Below are positions 50,941-59,024 of a stretch of 64,000 nt of DNA, in pieces. This DNA comes from Natronolimnobius baerhuensis (lineage in GTDB: Archaea; Halobacteriota; Halobacteria; Halobacteriales; Natrialbaceae). The position numbers and the translations under genes are program-made. The notes beneath the pieces are model-generated. The model had not been told where the DNA came from. It ran no database searches and saw only the letters and a list, made by a program, of their open reading frames with translations. Positions within the stretch are counted from its first letter, which is position 1. Each line of letters begins with the position of its first letter. Location: contig NZ_MWPH01000001.1 in NCBI RefSeq assembly GCF_002177135.1, positions 620,001 to 684,000 of the forward strand, given 5' to 3'.

Positions 50941-52260
50941 ATGCCAACGGGAAACAGCGATAGCGGTGAGACGTTGGTTCGTCCACCCGACCCTGACTCG
51001 AGACGAGGTGTAAGCCGTCGCCGACTGTTACAGGCGACGGGAACTGCGGGCCTCGCGAGCGTCGCCGGGTGTACCGGCTACCTCGGTAGCACACAGGACG
51101 GCGTCGAATACTGGACGCTGTTTGGCGGCGGGGACGGCGACGTCATGGAGGCAATGGTCGACGAGATCAACGACGGCGACGAGTACGATCTCCAGATCAA
51201 CCGCCAGCGAGTCCCGTGGGACGAACACTACGGCCGTCTCTATACGTCGATGGTCGGTGGCAATCCGCCGGACGTGGCCGTGATGCACTCGCGGATGATG
51301 CGCGATTACGAGGAGAGTCTCGTCCCGATGACCGACGCAATCGGGACCGAGCCGTATCTCGAGGAGGTGGCCCAGGGCGGCGTCGTCGACGGCGAACAGC
51401 TCGCCGTCCCGCTCGATACACACCCGTTCGGGCTCTACTACAACAAAGAGATTTTCGAGGAAGCGGGCCTGGACCCCGAGGAGCCGCCGAACACGCCCGA
51501 ACGGTTCCAGGAGGCTGCAGAAGCAATCGTCGAAAACACGGATCACTACGCGTTCGACTATCCCGACGGCGAATTTCACGCCGAGACGATGCGGATGCTC
51601 CTTCACGGTCGCGGCGGCGAACTCTTGACTGACACCCACGAACCCGCCTTCGATACCGAGGACGGGCTGGCAGTCGTCCAAGAGATGCACGACTGGGTCC
51701 ACGAACACGAGTGGGCACCTGTCGATCCCGGCACCGGTTGGGACGCCTGGAACCGCGGCGAAGTCGGCATGAAAATCGAAGGGACCTGGCACGTGACCGT
51801 CGTCCGCGAGGCTGGCTTCGACTTCGGCCTGGCCGAACCGTTCGTCATGCCCGAGGCCGACGACCCCGTCACGCTTGGTGACAGTCACATGCTGATCATC
51901 CCCGAAAGCGACGAACGCACCGACGCCCAACTCGAGGATGCGTTCGAAACCGTTCGACTACTCTCACAGGAGTTCAACGACCGGTGGGGGTACGATGCTG
52001 GACATCTGCCGGCGAGCGAAGCGGCGATTGAAAGCGATGAACTGCGAGACTCACAGACCTGGGACGACACCCTCGAGACGTTCTATACGATGGTCGAGGA
52101 AGAGCAGTTCATCCGGCCGCCGGCCACGCCGAACGTCGAAGAGTACATGGAACAGATTTATCAGCCACTCGATGACATGCGCGCCGGCAACGCAACGCCG
52201 GAAGAAGTCATCGAGGACGCCGCTGCCGGCGTTCGACGCACATTCGAGAGGCGATCATAG
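50941..52260 (+). CDS. CUT1-type sugar-binding lipoprotein
   Basis: A 439-residue family-1 solute-binding protein. The Tat lipoprotein signal is VSRRRLLQATGTAG followed by SVAGC (Cys44). The mature domain has YWTLFGGGDGDVMEAMVDEIN, GNPPDVAVMH, AVPLDTHPFGLYYNKEIFEEAGLD and GEVGMKIEGTWHV, as in MalE-like proteins for di- and oligosaccharides. The ATG at 50941 is about 30 bases from a TACATATG element and is preferred to 50920 or 50824. It is the first gene of the operon 50941-56121. In Bacillus a homologous set (YesO-YesP-YesQ) imports rhamnogalacturonan disaccharides. That ligand is likely here but inferred. Confidence 0.91.
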   Translation: MPTGNSDSGETLVRPPDPDSRRGVSRRRLLQATGTAGLASVAGCTGYLGSTQDGVEYWTLFGGGDGDVMEAMVDEINDGDEYDLQINRQRVPWDEHYGRLYTSMVGGNPPDVAVMHSRMMRDYEESLVPMTDAIGTEPYLEEVAQGGVVDGEQLAVPLDTHPFGLYYNKEIFEEAGLDPEEPPNTPERFQEAAEAIVENTDHYAFDYPDGEFHAETMRMLLHGRGGELLTDTHEPAFDTEDGLAVVQEMHDWVHEHEWAPVDPGTGWDAWNRGEVGMKIEGTWHVTVVREAGFDFGLAEPFVMPEADDPVTLGDSHMLIIPESDERTDAQLEDAFETVRLLSQEFNDRWGYDAGHLPASEAAIESDELRDSQTWDDTLETFYTMVEEEQFIRPPATPNVEEYMEQIYQPLDDMRAGNATPEEVIEDAAAGVRRTFERRS

Positions 52261-53178
52261 ATGGCACACTCAACACAACAATCGGACTCGAGCGGTGACG
52301 ACTCTGGACTGCGTGATCGCTCGGACTCGTCAGTCAGCGAGTTAGTTGCTGGACTCTCGTTTGCAGTGCCGTATCTCATCATCGCCGGCCTGTTCCTGTT
52401 CGGGCCGCTCCTGTTGGCGCTGTACATGAGCTTTCACGACTGGAACGCACTCGATCCCGGCCAATCGCAGTTCATCGGCCTCGAGAACTATCGCATTCTG
52501 CTGGGCGATCCAGACTTCTGGAACGCGCTGTGGAACACCGTCTACTTCGTGATTCTGACGGTGCCACCAATCGTCATCGGCTCGTTGCTGTTGGCACTCG
52601 GTGTCAACCGCGACGTGAAAGGCAAGTGGCTGCTGCGGACGATCTTCTTCAGCCCGTACGTCTTAACGGTGGCAGTCGTCGGCCTGCTCTGGACGGAAGT
52701 CTTCAGCGCGTCTGGCCTGATTCCGTACTACGTCGGCGGCGGCAACTGGTTGAACGATCACACACTCGCGATGCCGGCACTCGCCATTGCGACGGTCTGG
52801 TGGCAACTGGCGTTTAACTTCATCATCCTGTTGGCAGCCCGCCAGAACGTCCCCGACCGGCTCTACGAGGCCGCGAAATTAGACGGCGCAAGCACCTGGC
52901 GGATGATGCGCGACATCACGATCCCGCAGATGCAGAATCCGCTCATCTTTGTCGTCATCGTAACGTTCGTCGGCTCCTTCCAGGTGTTCGGGCAACCCTT
53001 CATCATGACCGACGGCGGCCCGTCGTTCGAGACGACGACGATAGTTCTCTACCTGTACGATACAGCCTTTACCGGCCGCGAGTTCGGCTATGCAGCCGCA
53101 GTCGGCTACGTGCTGTTTATGATCCTGATCGCCGTCTCGGCGACCAGCTACTACTTCCTCAGCGGTGATAAGCGATGA
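52261..53178 (+). CDS. CUT1 ABC permease, MalF type
   Basis: A 305-residue permease with six TM helices starting after a polar N-terminus of about 35 residues. The AVPYLIIAGLFLFGPLLLALYMSF start and EAAKLDGASTWRMMRDITIPQMQNP coupling loop are diagnostic. It begins on the base after the stop of the binding-protein gene, and its own stop overlaps the next start (ATGA). It forms a heterodimer with the next permease. Confidence 0.94.
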   Translation: MAHSTQQSDSSGDDSGLRDRSDSSVSELVAGLSFAVPYLIIAGLFLFGPLLLALYMSFHDWNALDPGQSQFIGLENYRILLGDPDFWNALWNTVYFVILTVPPIVIGSLLLALGVNRDVKGKWLLRTIFFSPYVLTVAVVGLLWTEVFSASGLIPYYVGGGNWLNDHTLAMPALAIATVWWQLAFNFIILLAARQNVPDRLYEAAKLDGASTWRMMRDITIPQMQNPLIFVVIVTFVGSFQVFGQPFIMTDGGPSFETTTIVLYLYDTAFTGREFGYAAAVGYVLFMILIAVSATSYYFLSGDKR

Positions 53179-54041
53179 GCGTCGACTCACGAAACCCACT
53201 CGAGGCCGTGTCGCTATCGAATACCCGACTACGAACGATTGCGCTGTACGCCGGGTTGTACGGAACGGCGGTGTTGTTCCTGATTCCGTACTGGTATATG
53301 TTCGCGACGTCGTTCATGACGCGCGATCTGGTGTACGCCGAGGTCCCCTACATGATCCCGTGGGACGTGACGCTCTACTGGTACGAGTACCTGCTGACGA
53401 ACTCGCTGATCGTCCAGTGGACCATCAATACGTTCATCCTGGCGGCGATCACGACCGCCGTCGTCATCCTGATCGACGCGATGATCGCGTACTCGCTGAC
53501 CCGCCTCGAGTGGGCCGGCCGGCGCGTCATCTTCGCAGTCATCGTGGCGAGTTTCATGGTGCCCGGCATCGTTAATCTCGTCCCGGTCTACATTATCGTC
53601 AGCGAACTCGGTCTCGTCAACTCCGTCTGGGGGGTCGTCCTCCCGAGCGCTGCGAACCCGCTGGGCGTGTTCATGCTCGTCCAGTTCTTCAAGGACATCC
53701 CCGAAGAACTCGAGGAAGCAGCTAGACTGGACGGCTTTTCGAGGCTACGGATCTTCAGCCACATCGTCTTGCCGTTGATGCGGTCGGCGCTTGCCGCACT
53801 CGGCCTGTTCATCTTCATCTGGACGTGGAACGCCTTCGTCTGGCCGCTGTTGATCTTCCAGGACGACGCGATGTACACGCTGCCAATTGGTCTCGTCACG
53901 CTGCAGGACAACTTAGGCGTCACCGAACCCGGTATCATCATGACCTCGGCGGTCATCGCCTCGATTCCGCTGTTGATTGTCTTCCTTGTGATGCAAAAAC
54001 ACCTCGTGCGCGCCGTCGAAATGCAGGGAACCACCAAGTAA
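53175..54041 (+). CDS. CUT1 ABC permease, MalG type
   Basis: A 288-residue permease with six TM helices. The FLIPYWYMFATSFMTRDLVY start and EAARLDGFSRLRIFSHIVLPLMRSALAAL coupling loop fit the MalG group. Its ATG overlaps the stop of the previous gene in ATGA, and the next gene starts one base after its stop. It partners the MalF-type permease. Confidence 0.94.
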   Translation: MSVDSRNPLEAVSLSNTRLRTIALYAGLYGTAVLFLIPYWYMFATSFMTRDLVYAEVPYMIPWDVTLYWYEYLLTNSLIVQWTINTFILAAITTAVVILIDAMIAYSLTRLEWAGRRVIFAVIVASFMVPGIVNLVPVYIIVSELGLVNSVWGVVLPSAANPLGVFMLVQFFKDIPEELEEAARLDGFSRLRIFSHIVLPLMRSALAALGLFIFIWTWNAFVWPLLIFQDDAMYTLPIGLVTLQDNLGVTEPGIIMTSAVIASIPLLIVFLVMQKHLVRAVEMQGTTK

Positions 54042-54042
54042 G

Positions 54043-54765
54043 ATGACGGGGACACACCAACAGATCGAGACGCAGTCGTCCGATCTCGACCCGATGTACG
54101 CCACGCTCGAGCGGACGACCCGGTTCGTTTGGGACCATCTGGTCTCGATCATCGCGATCAGTTTCGCGTGGTTCCTCGCTGCCGTCCCGCTCGTGACAAT
54201 CGGGCCAGCGACGGTCGGCGCGTACCGCGCCGTGCTCTCGCTGCGAGATGACGAGACCGACGGGATCGATAGATCGGCGGTGCTCGAGACCGTACGCGAG
54301 CAGTTCGTCCATGCGACGCTGCTCGCGTTCGTCCCGTTTGCACTGCTTGTCGTCGCGGTGAACTACACGCTCGCGTATCTTGCCAGCGCGAGCGTCACGG
54401 CGGGCCTGCTCGCACTCGGCTGTGCGTACGCGAGCTTCTATGCGGGACTCGTGGCGATGCCAACCCTGCTCGGACTGGCAACGGGCAAGTCCGCCCCCGC
54501 AGCGGTCATCGACGGCTACCGGTGGACCGCCCACCACGCCGTCGGTGCGGTCGCTGTCGGCGTCGTCACTGCTGTCCTGTTCGTCGTCAGCTCACTGCTG
54601 ACCGTCGCCGTCGTGCTGTTGTTCGCCGGCGTCGCGTCCACGCTGCACGTCGAGTTCGTCGCCGGCGTCGGTGACTTCGACCTCGAGACGGATCGAACAG
54701 TGAGCGACGAGCACCCGAGTGCCCCCGCCGAGACGCGAGCGAGGCCGGAGGTGACCGAGCCGTGA
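54043..54765 (+). CDS. DUF624 (YesL-like) membrane protein
   Basis: A 240-residue membrane protein with about five TM helices. The ERTTRFVWDHLVSIIAISFAWFLAAVPLVTIGPATVGAYRAV start is typical of DUF624, where a conserved GPATxA-type turn follows TM1. The last about 35 residues are hydrophilic. In Bacillus subtilis YesL is encoded next to the rhamnogalacturonan transporter, so the pairing with a CUT1 importer is preserved across domains. Its role may be assembly or regulation of the importer; none is proven. It starts one base after the permease stop and its own stop overlaps a GTG of the next small ORF. Confidence 0.8.
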   Translation: MTGTHQQIETQSSDLDPMYATLERTTRFVWDHLVSIIAISFAWFLAAVPLVTIGPATVGAYRAVLSLRDDETDGIDRSAVLETVREQFVHATLLAFVPFALLVVAVNYTLAYLASASVTAGLLALGCAYASFYAGLVAMPTLLGLATGKSAPAAVIDGYRWTAHHAVGAVAVGVVTAVLFVVSSLLTVAVVLLFAGVASTLHVEFVAGVGDFDLETDRTVSDEHPSAPAETRARPEVTEP

Positions 54766-54899
54766 GCGAGTATCGGCGTAACTCCCGCAGGAAGCGGACA
54801 GCGCCATCGAATCAGCCGATCAATCACGCCACCGAGGCGACCACAGACGACCGCATCGAACCCAACCAGCGACAGTACTTCCCATCCACCTATGAGTGA
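54762..54899 (+). CDS. 45-residue basic ORF coupled on both sides
   Basis: A GTG-started frame that fills the gap between the DUF624 gene and the ABC ATPase. The GTG overlaps the DUF624 stop in GTGA, and the TGA at 54897-54899 overlaps the ATPase start by eight bases. The product starts SEYRRNSRRKRTAPSNQP, so it is strongly basic at the N-terminus, then neutral and polar, and ends in YFPSTYE. There is no TM helix. The double overlap is what one expects from a translated gene in a tight operon. Basic charge is rare in this acidic proteome. It could be a short subunit of the transporter or a leader that couples ATPase translation. No family is known to me. Confidence 0.5.
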   Translation: MSEYRRNSRRKRTAPSNQPINHATEATTDDRIEPNQRQYFPSTYE

Positions 54900-56121
54900 C
54901 GCAACCGACACCCCAGAAACCGACGCAGCATCGACAGCCGATGACTCGAGTGTAGACACGTCCGTCCCGGCGAGTACGAGCGGCGACTCGGCGGCAGTCT
55001 CGTTCGAGGACGTCCGGAAGGTCTATCTCGACGACTTCGTGGCCATCGAGGGCTTCAACGCCCACATCGAAGACGGCGAGTTCATCACCATCGTCGGCCC
55101 CTCCGGCTCGGGCAAGTCGACCCTGTTGCGAATGATCGCCGGCCTTGAGGAGATCACGAGCGGCGACATCCGGATCGGCGACGAGAGCATCAACGGCGTC
55201 GAACCCCAGCACCGAGGAATTGCGATGGTGTTCCAGAACTACGCGCTGTACCCGCACATGTCCGTCCGGAAGAACATGTCCTACGGGCTGAAGCTGACGA
55301 CGGATCTCGAGGAGACAGAAATCGAGCAACGAGTCGAGGAGACGGCGGAGATGATGGGCATCGGCGACCAACTCGAGAGCAGGCCGAGTGAACTCTCGGG
55401 CGGTCAGCAACAGCGGGTTGCGACCGGCCGGGCAATCGTCCGCGATCCGAAAATCTTCCTGATGGACGAGCCGCTGTCGAATCTCGACGCGAAGCTCAAA
55501 GTCCACATGCGGACCGAACTCCAGCGCCTCCAGGAGGAACTGGGGACGACGACGATCTACGTCACCCACGACCAACACGAGGCGCTGACGATGAGCGACC
55601 GAATCGTCGTCTTGGACGAGGGCGAACTCCAGCAGTTCGCGCCGCCCGAGGAGGTCTACAACAACCCCGCGAATCGGTTCGTCGCCGATTTCATCGGCTC
55701 GCCGGCGATGAACTTCTTCGACGTGACACTGACGGGGTCGACACTCGTCGCTGACGGCTTCGAGTACCACCTGCCGGAGTCGATTGTCGAGGAAATCGAG
55801 CGCGGAACCGCCAGCGACGACCTCGAGCTTGGGATTCGTCCCGAAGATATCGACTACGGTGTCAGCGGCGAAAACACGATTTCGGCGACCGTCGACGTGC
55901 TCGAGGTTGCAGGCAGCGACAACTTCGTCTACCTCGACATCGCAGGCGCGGAGTGTCGCGTTCGGGTCCCGGGCGACGTGAAACCCGACGTCGGCGAGCA
56001 GGTCGAAATCGCCTTCGATCCGGTGGACATCCATCTGTTCGACCGACGAGATGGCGATAATTTGCTCGCCGAGTACCGCAGAAAGCGCGCCTCGGAATCC
56101 GAAGTCGAAGAGGCCGCATAA
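54892..56121 (+). CDS. CUT1 ABC transporter ATPase, MalK/UgpC type
   Basis: A 409-residue ATPase with a Ser/Thr/Asp-rich N-terminal extension of about 40 residues. GPSGSGKST (Walker A, about residue 68), LSGGQQQR (signature, about 169) and FLMDEPLSNLD (Walker B) are intact, followed by the switch histidine in YVTHDQHEA. The C-terminal about 130 residues form a TOBE/OB regulatory domain (LELGIRPEDI, VFLVPGDVKP-like segment). It closes the sugar importer operon and may serve other CUT1 permeases. Length is slightly above average because of the extension. Confidence 0.95.
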   Translation: MSDATDTPETDAASTADDSSVDTSVPASTSGDSAAVSFEDVRKVYLDDFVAIEGFNAHIEDGEFITIVGPSGSGKSTLLRMIAGLEEITSGDIRIGDESINGVEPQHRGIAMVFQNYALYPHMSVRKNMSYGLKLTTDLEETEIEQRVEETAEMMGIGDQLESRPSELSGGQQQRVATGRAIVRDPKIFLMDEPLSNLDAKLKVHMRTELQRLQEELGTTTIYVTHDQHEALTMSDRIVVLDEGELQQFAPPEEVYNNPANRFVADFIGSPAMNFFDVTLTGSTLVADGFEYHLPESIVEEIERGTASDDLELGIRPEDIDYGVSGENTISATVDVLEVAGSDNFVYLDIAGAECRVRVPGDVKPDVGEQVEIAFDPVDIHLFDRRDGDNLLAEYRRKRASESEVEEAA

Positions 56122-56150
56122 CCAAAACGGCGCAGTTTTCGAGACTTTCA

Positions 56151-58961
56151 ATGACCTCTTCGAACGATTATCGGCAGGAAACAAATCTGAACGGCACGTG
56201 GCAGTTCGTCACGGATCCGAACGACAGCGGCGGCGAACAGCAGTGGTACGAGCCGGGACAGCACTGGCCTGACCGCGCACAGTCGGTCGACGTGCCCAGC
56301 GCCTGGCAGGAACTCGAGGCCTATCGGGAGTACACCGGAACGGCGTGGTACCGCCGGACGGTCGCCCTCGAGAGCGTTCCTGATCACGATGAGAGCGAGC
56401 CAACTCGTACACTGCTTCGATTCGGTGCCGTCGACTACGAGGCGACGGTCTGGGTCAATGGCGAACGAATCGGCACGAATCGCGGCGGCTACCTGCCGTT
56501 CGCGCTCGACGCCACCGACGTGCTCTCCGCCGGCGAGAACACCATCGTCGTCTCAGTCACCGATCCCGAGGATTTAAGCGAGATTCCACACGGCAAACAG
56601 GGCGAGCCCTGGTATCAGCGCGTCAGCGGCATCTGGCAGGATGTCACCCTCGCGTTCGTCCCGGAAACGCGGGTCGAGATGCTGCGTGCAACGCCGGATC
56701 TCGAGACCGATAGCGTCGAACTCGCCCTCGAGACGACTGCAACGACTGCCGACGTGCTGGCCGCGGACGTGACTGCGACAGTTGTCGTCTCGCGCGAGGG
56801 AGACGATGTTGCACGCGCCGAAGCACCACTCGAGACTGACGGCTCGGCGTCGGTCTCGCTCGAGATCGACGACCCCAACTACTGGACGCCGGAGAATCCA
56901 ACGCTGTACGACGTGGGAGTTACGCTCGAGCGCACTGATGCCAGCGATGCCGGCAGTGACAGCAGTGACGACGCCGATAGCACCGTCCTCGACCGCTATA
57001 CGGACTACTTCGGCATGCGATCTGTCGCGTCCCGAAACGGCCGCATCTACCTGAACGGCGAGCCGTACTTCATCCGGGGCGCACTCGAGCAGGGATACTA
57101 CCCCGAAACGCTGTACCGGCCGTTCGACGACGACTGGTTCGAAACCGAGGTCCAACTCGCGAAAGACCTCGGATTCAACCTCCTGAGAAAGCACATCAAG
57201 CCGGCCCATCCCGACTTCCTCGAGCAGGCGGACCGACAGGGACTGCTCGTCTGGGAGGAGCCCGCGAATCCGACCGTCCACAGCGAACGCTCGAAACGCG
57301 AGGTGCGCGAGCAACTCGAGGGCCTGCTCGAGCGCGATTACAACCGCCCGAGCGTCGTCATCTGGAGCATCTACAACGAGGAGTGGGGAATCGGCAACCC
57401 GCAGGGACTCGACGTGGAGACCTCGCTCTGGGAGGACGAGGCGAAACAACAGTACCTCGCCGAGTTGTACGCGGAGACGAAAGCGGCGGACCCGACGCGA
57501 CTCGTCTGTGACAACTCCGGCTGGGCGCACGTTGCCACCGACGTCAACGACTACCACCGCTACTTCGTCAGCCCGGACCGCGCGGAGGCGTGGGCGTCCG
57601 ATCTGGACCGCATCAGCGACCGGCCCGAGGCAAACTACGCAGCGACCGTAACCGACCCACAGGACGCCCCAATCATCATCTCGGAGTTCGGCACGTGGGG
57701 ACTCTGCGACGCGCCGGCAATCGAAGCGTCCTCCGACGGACGGCCCCCGTGGCTCGACTACGAGTTCCTCGAGGCGGGGCTGAAACGCCCCGAGGGCTAC
57801 CGCGAGCGATTCGATGAGACATCACTTTCCGCGGCGTTCGAGACGGTCGACGAGCTGGTCGAGGCGTGGCAGTGGCGGCAGTTCCGCTCGAACGCGGACG
57901 TAATCGAACAGATGCGCACGCGAGACGAGATTGCGGGCTACGTCATCACCGAATTCTCCGATATCGAGTGGGAGTTCAACGGCATTCTCGACTACCGGCG
58001 CGAGCCGAAGGCGTTTACCGACGAATTCGCCCGGCTCAACGCCCCCGTCGCCGTCTCGCTCGAGTTCGACTCGCGGGTCGTCTGGGACGACGGCTCGATC
58101 ACCGCGGACGCGGTGGTCATCAACGATACGAACGAACAACTCGAGGAGACGCTCTCGTGGCGCATCGGCGAGTACTCGGACCAGCAATCGGTGACGGTAG
58201 AGCCTGCCTCGACGACTCGACTCGAGGACTGTCTCACAATTGACGCTCCCGCCGTGGAGGACGTGACGAGCGTGACAGCGACGCTCGAGTTCGGGGACGC
58301 CCGAACCGATGCGGCCGTGACTGTCGTTTCTCGAGCGGCGTTCGACGGCTCCATCACCGCCGTTGCGGGCGAGCCGTCGATTTACGTCGCCCCGGCGCTT
58401 CAGGCGTCGATTGGGGCCGCGCTCGAGTATCGTGGCGTGACCGTCGTTGATGTCATTACTGACAGCGACGGCGATACCGTCGACCTCGTGATTACGAGCG
58501 AAACGACAGACGCAGTGCTCGAGTACGCCGCCGACGGCGGTGACGTGGTGTTGCTCGCGGATGGCGACGGCACCGTAACTGACGAGACGGTTTTCGACTA
58601 TCGGGACCTGCCCGAAGACGAGAGCTGGAACCTCGTCGCTTCCCTGCTGTATGCCGTCGATGACGACTTCGAGGAGCTTCTCGGACGGGTTCTCGGCTGG
58701 GAACTCGAGGGACTGTATCCGTACACGGTCGCGACCGACATGCCAGCAGCAGCAGCAGTCAGCGTGGGGTCGGTCGAAGGCTGGCTGGCGAATGCCTCGG
58801 CGACGATTGCCGGCCGCGAGTACGGAGACGGGCGCGTTCGGCTGTGTACGTTCCGGCTTGCCGGTGCCCTCGGTGATGGACCGACTGCTCACCGCGGGAA
58901 CGAACAGCCGATGGCGGCCGCGCTCCTCGAGACGCTGCTCGCGGATGCACTCGAGGGGTAA
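56151..58961 (+). CDS. GH2-family glycosidase with long C-terminal extension
   Basis: A 936-residue GH2 enzyme. The sugar-binding domain starts with NLNGTWQFVTDPND and has VWVNGERIGTNRGGYLPF. The TIM barrel holds the acid/base Glu410 in IWSIYNEEWG and the nucleophile Glu512 in IISEFGTWG. This resembles beta-galactosidase/beta-glucuronidase members. Roughly 250 residues after the catalytic domain, about 690-936, resemble no GH2 domain known to me. They include an alpha/beta segment with AALEYRGVTVVDVI and VDLVITSETTDAVLEYAADGGDVVLLADGDG, like a small Rossmann-type or amidotransferase-like fold. No signal peptide. It starts 29 bases after the ATPase, so it may be part of the importer operon. 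The substrate could be galactan, glucuronide or an arabinoside. Confidence 0.9.
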   Translation: MTSSNDYRQETNLNGTWQFVTDPNDSGGEQQWYEPGQHWPDRAQSVDVPSAWQELEAYREYTGTAWYRRTVALESVPDHDESEPTRTLLRFGAVDYEATVWVNGERIGTNRGGYLPFALDATDVLSAGENTIVVSVTDPEDLSEIPHGKQGEPWYQRVSGIWQDVTLAFVPETRVEMLRATPDLETDSVELALETTATTADVLAADVTATVVVSREGDDVARAEAPLETDGSASVSLEIDDPNYWTPENPTLYDVGVTLERTDASDAGSDSSDDADSTVLDRYTDYFGMRSVASRNGRIYLNGEPYFIRGALEQGYYPETLYRPFDDDWFETEVQLAKDLGFNLLRKHIKPAHPDFLEQADRQGLLVWEEPANPTVHSERSKREVREQLEGLLERDYNRPSVVIWSIYNEEWGIGNPQGLDVETSLWEDEAKQQYLAELYAETKAADPTRLVCDNSGWAHVATDVNDYHRYFVSPDRAEAWASDLDRISDRPEANYAATVTDPQDAPIIISEFGTWGLCDAPAIEASSDGRPPWLDYEFLEAGLKRPEGYRERFDETSLSAAFETVDELVEAWQWRQFRSNADVIEQMRTRDEIAGYVITEFSDIEWEFNGILDYRREPKAFTDEFARLNAPVAVSLEFDSRVVWDDGSITADAVVINDTNEQLEETLSWRIGEYSDQQSVTVEPASTTRLEDCLTIDAPAVEDVTSVTATLEFGDARTDAAVTVVSRAAFDGSITAVAGEPSIYVAPALQASIGAALEYRGVTVVDVITDSDGDTVDLVITSETTDAVLEYAADGGDVVLLADGDGTVTDETVFDYRDLPEDESWNLVASLLYAVDDDFEELLGRVLGWELEGLYPYTVATDMPAAAAVSVGSVEGWLANASATIAGREYGDGRVRLCTFRLAGALGDGPTAHRGNEQPMAAALLETLLADALEG

Positions 58962-58987
58962 GCGCGTACCGAACCACTTCTAATAAG

Positions 58988-59000
58988 TAATAACTATTAT
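58988..59000 (+). promoter_or_regulatory. TATA box for GH51 gene
   Basis: An AATAACTATTAT-type element is centred about 29 bases before the ATG at 59025, in a 63-base spacer. It implies an independent leaderless transcript and supports that ATG. Confidence 0.5.
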
Positions 59001-59024
59001 GGCGGTTGCGTCCGCGCCTAGGGT

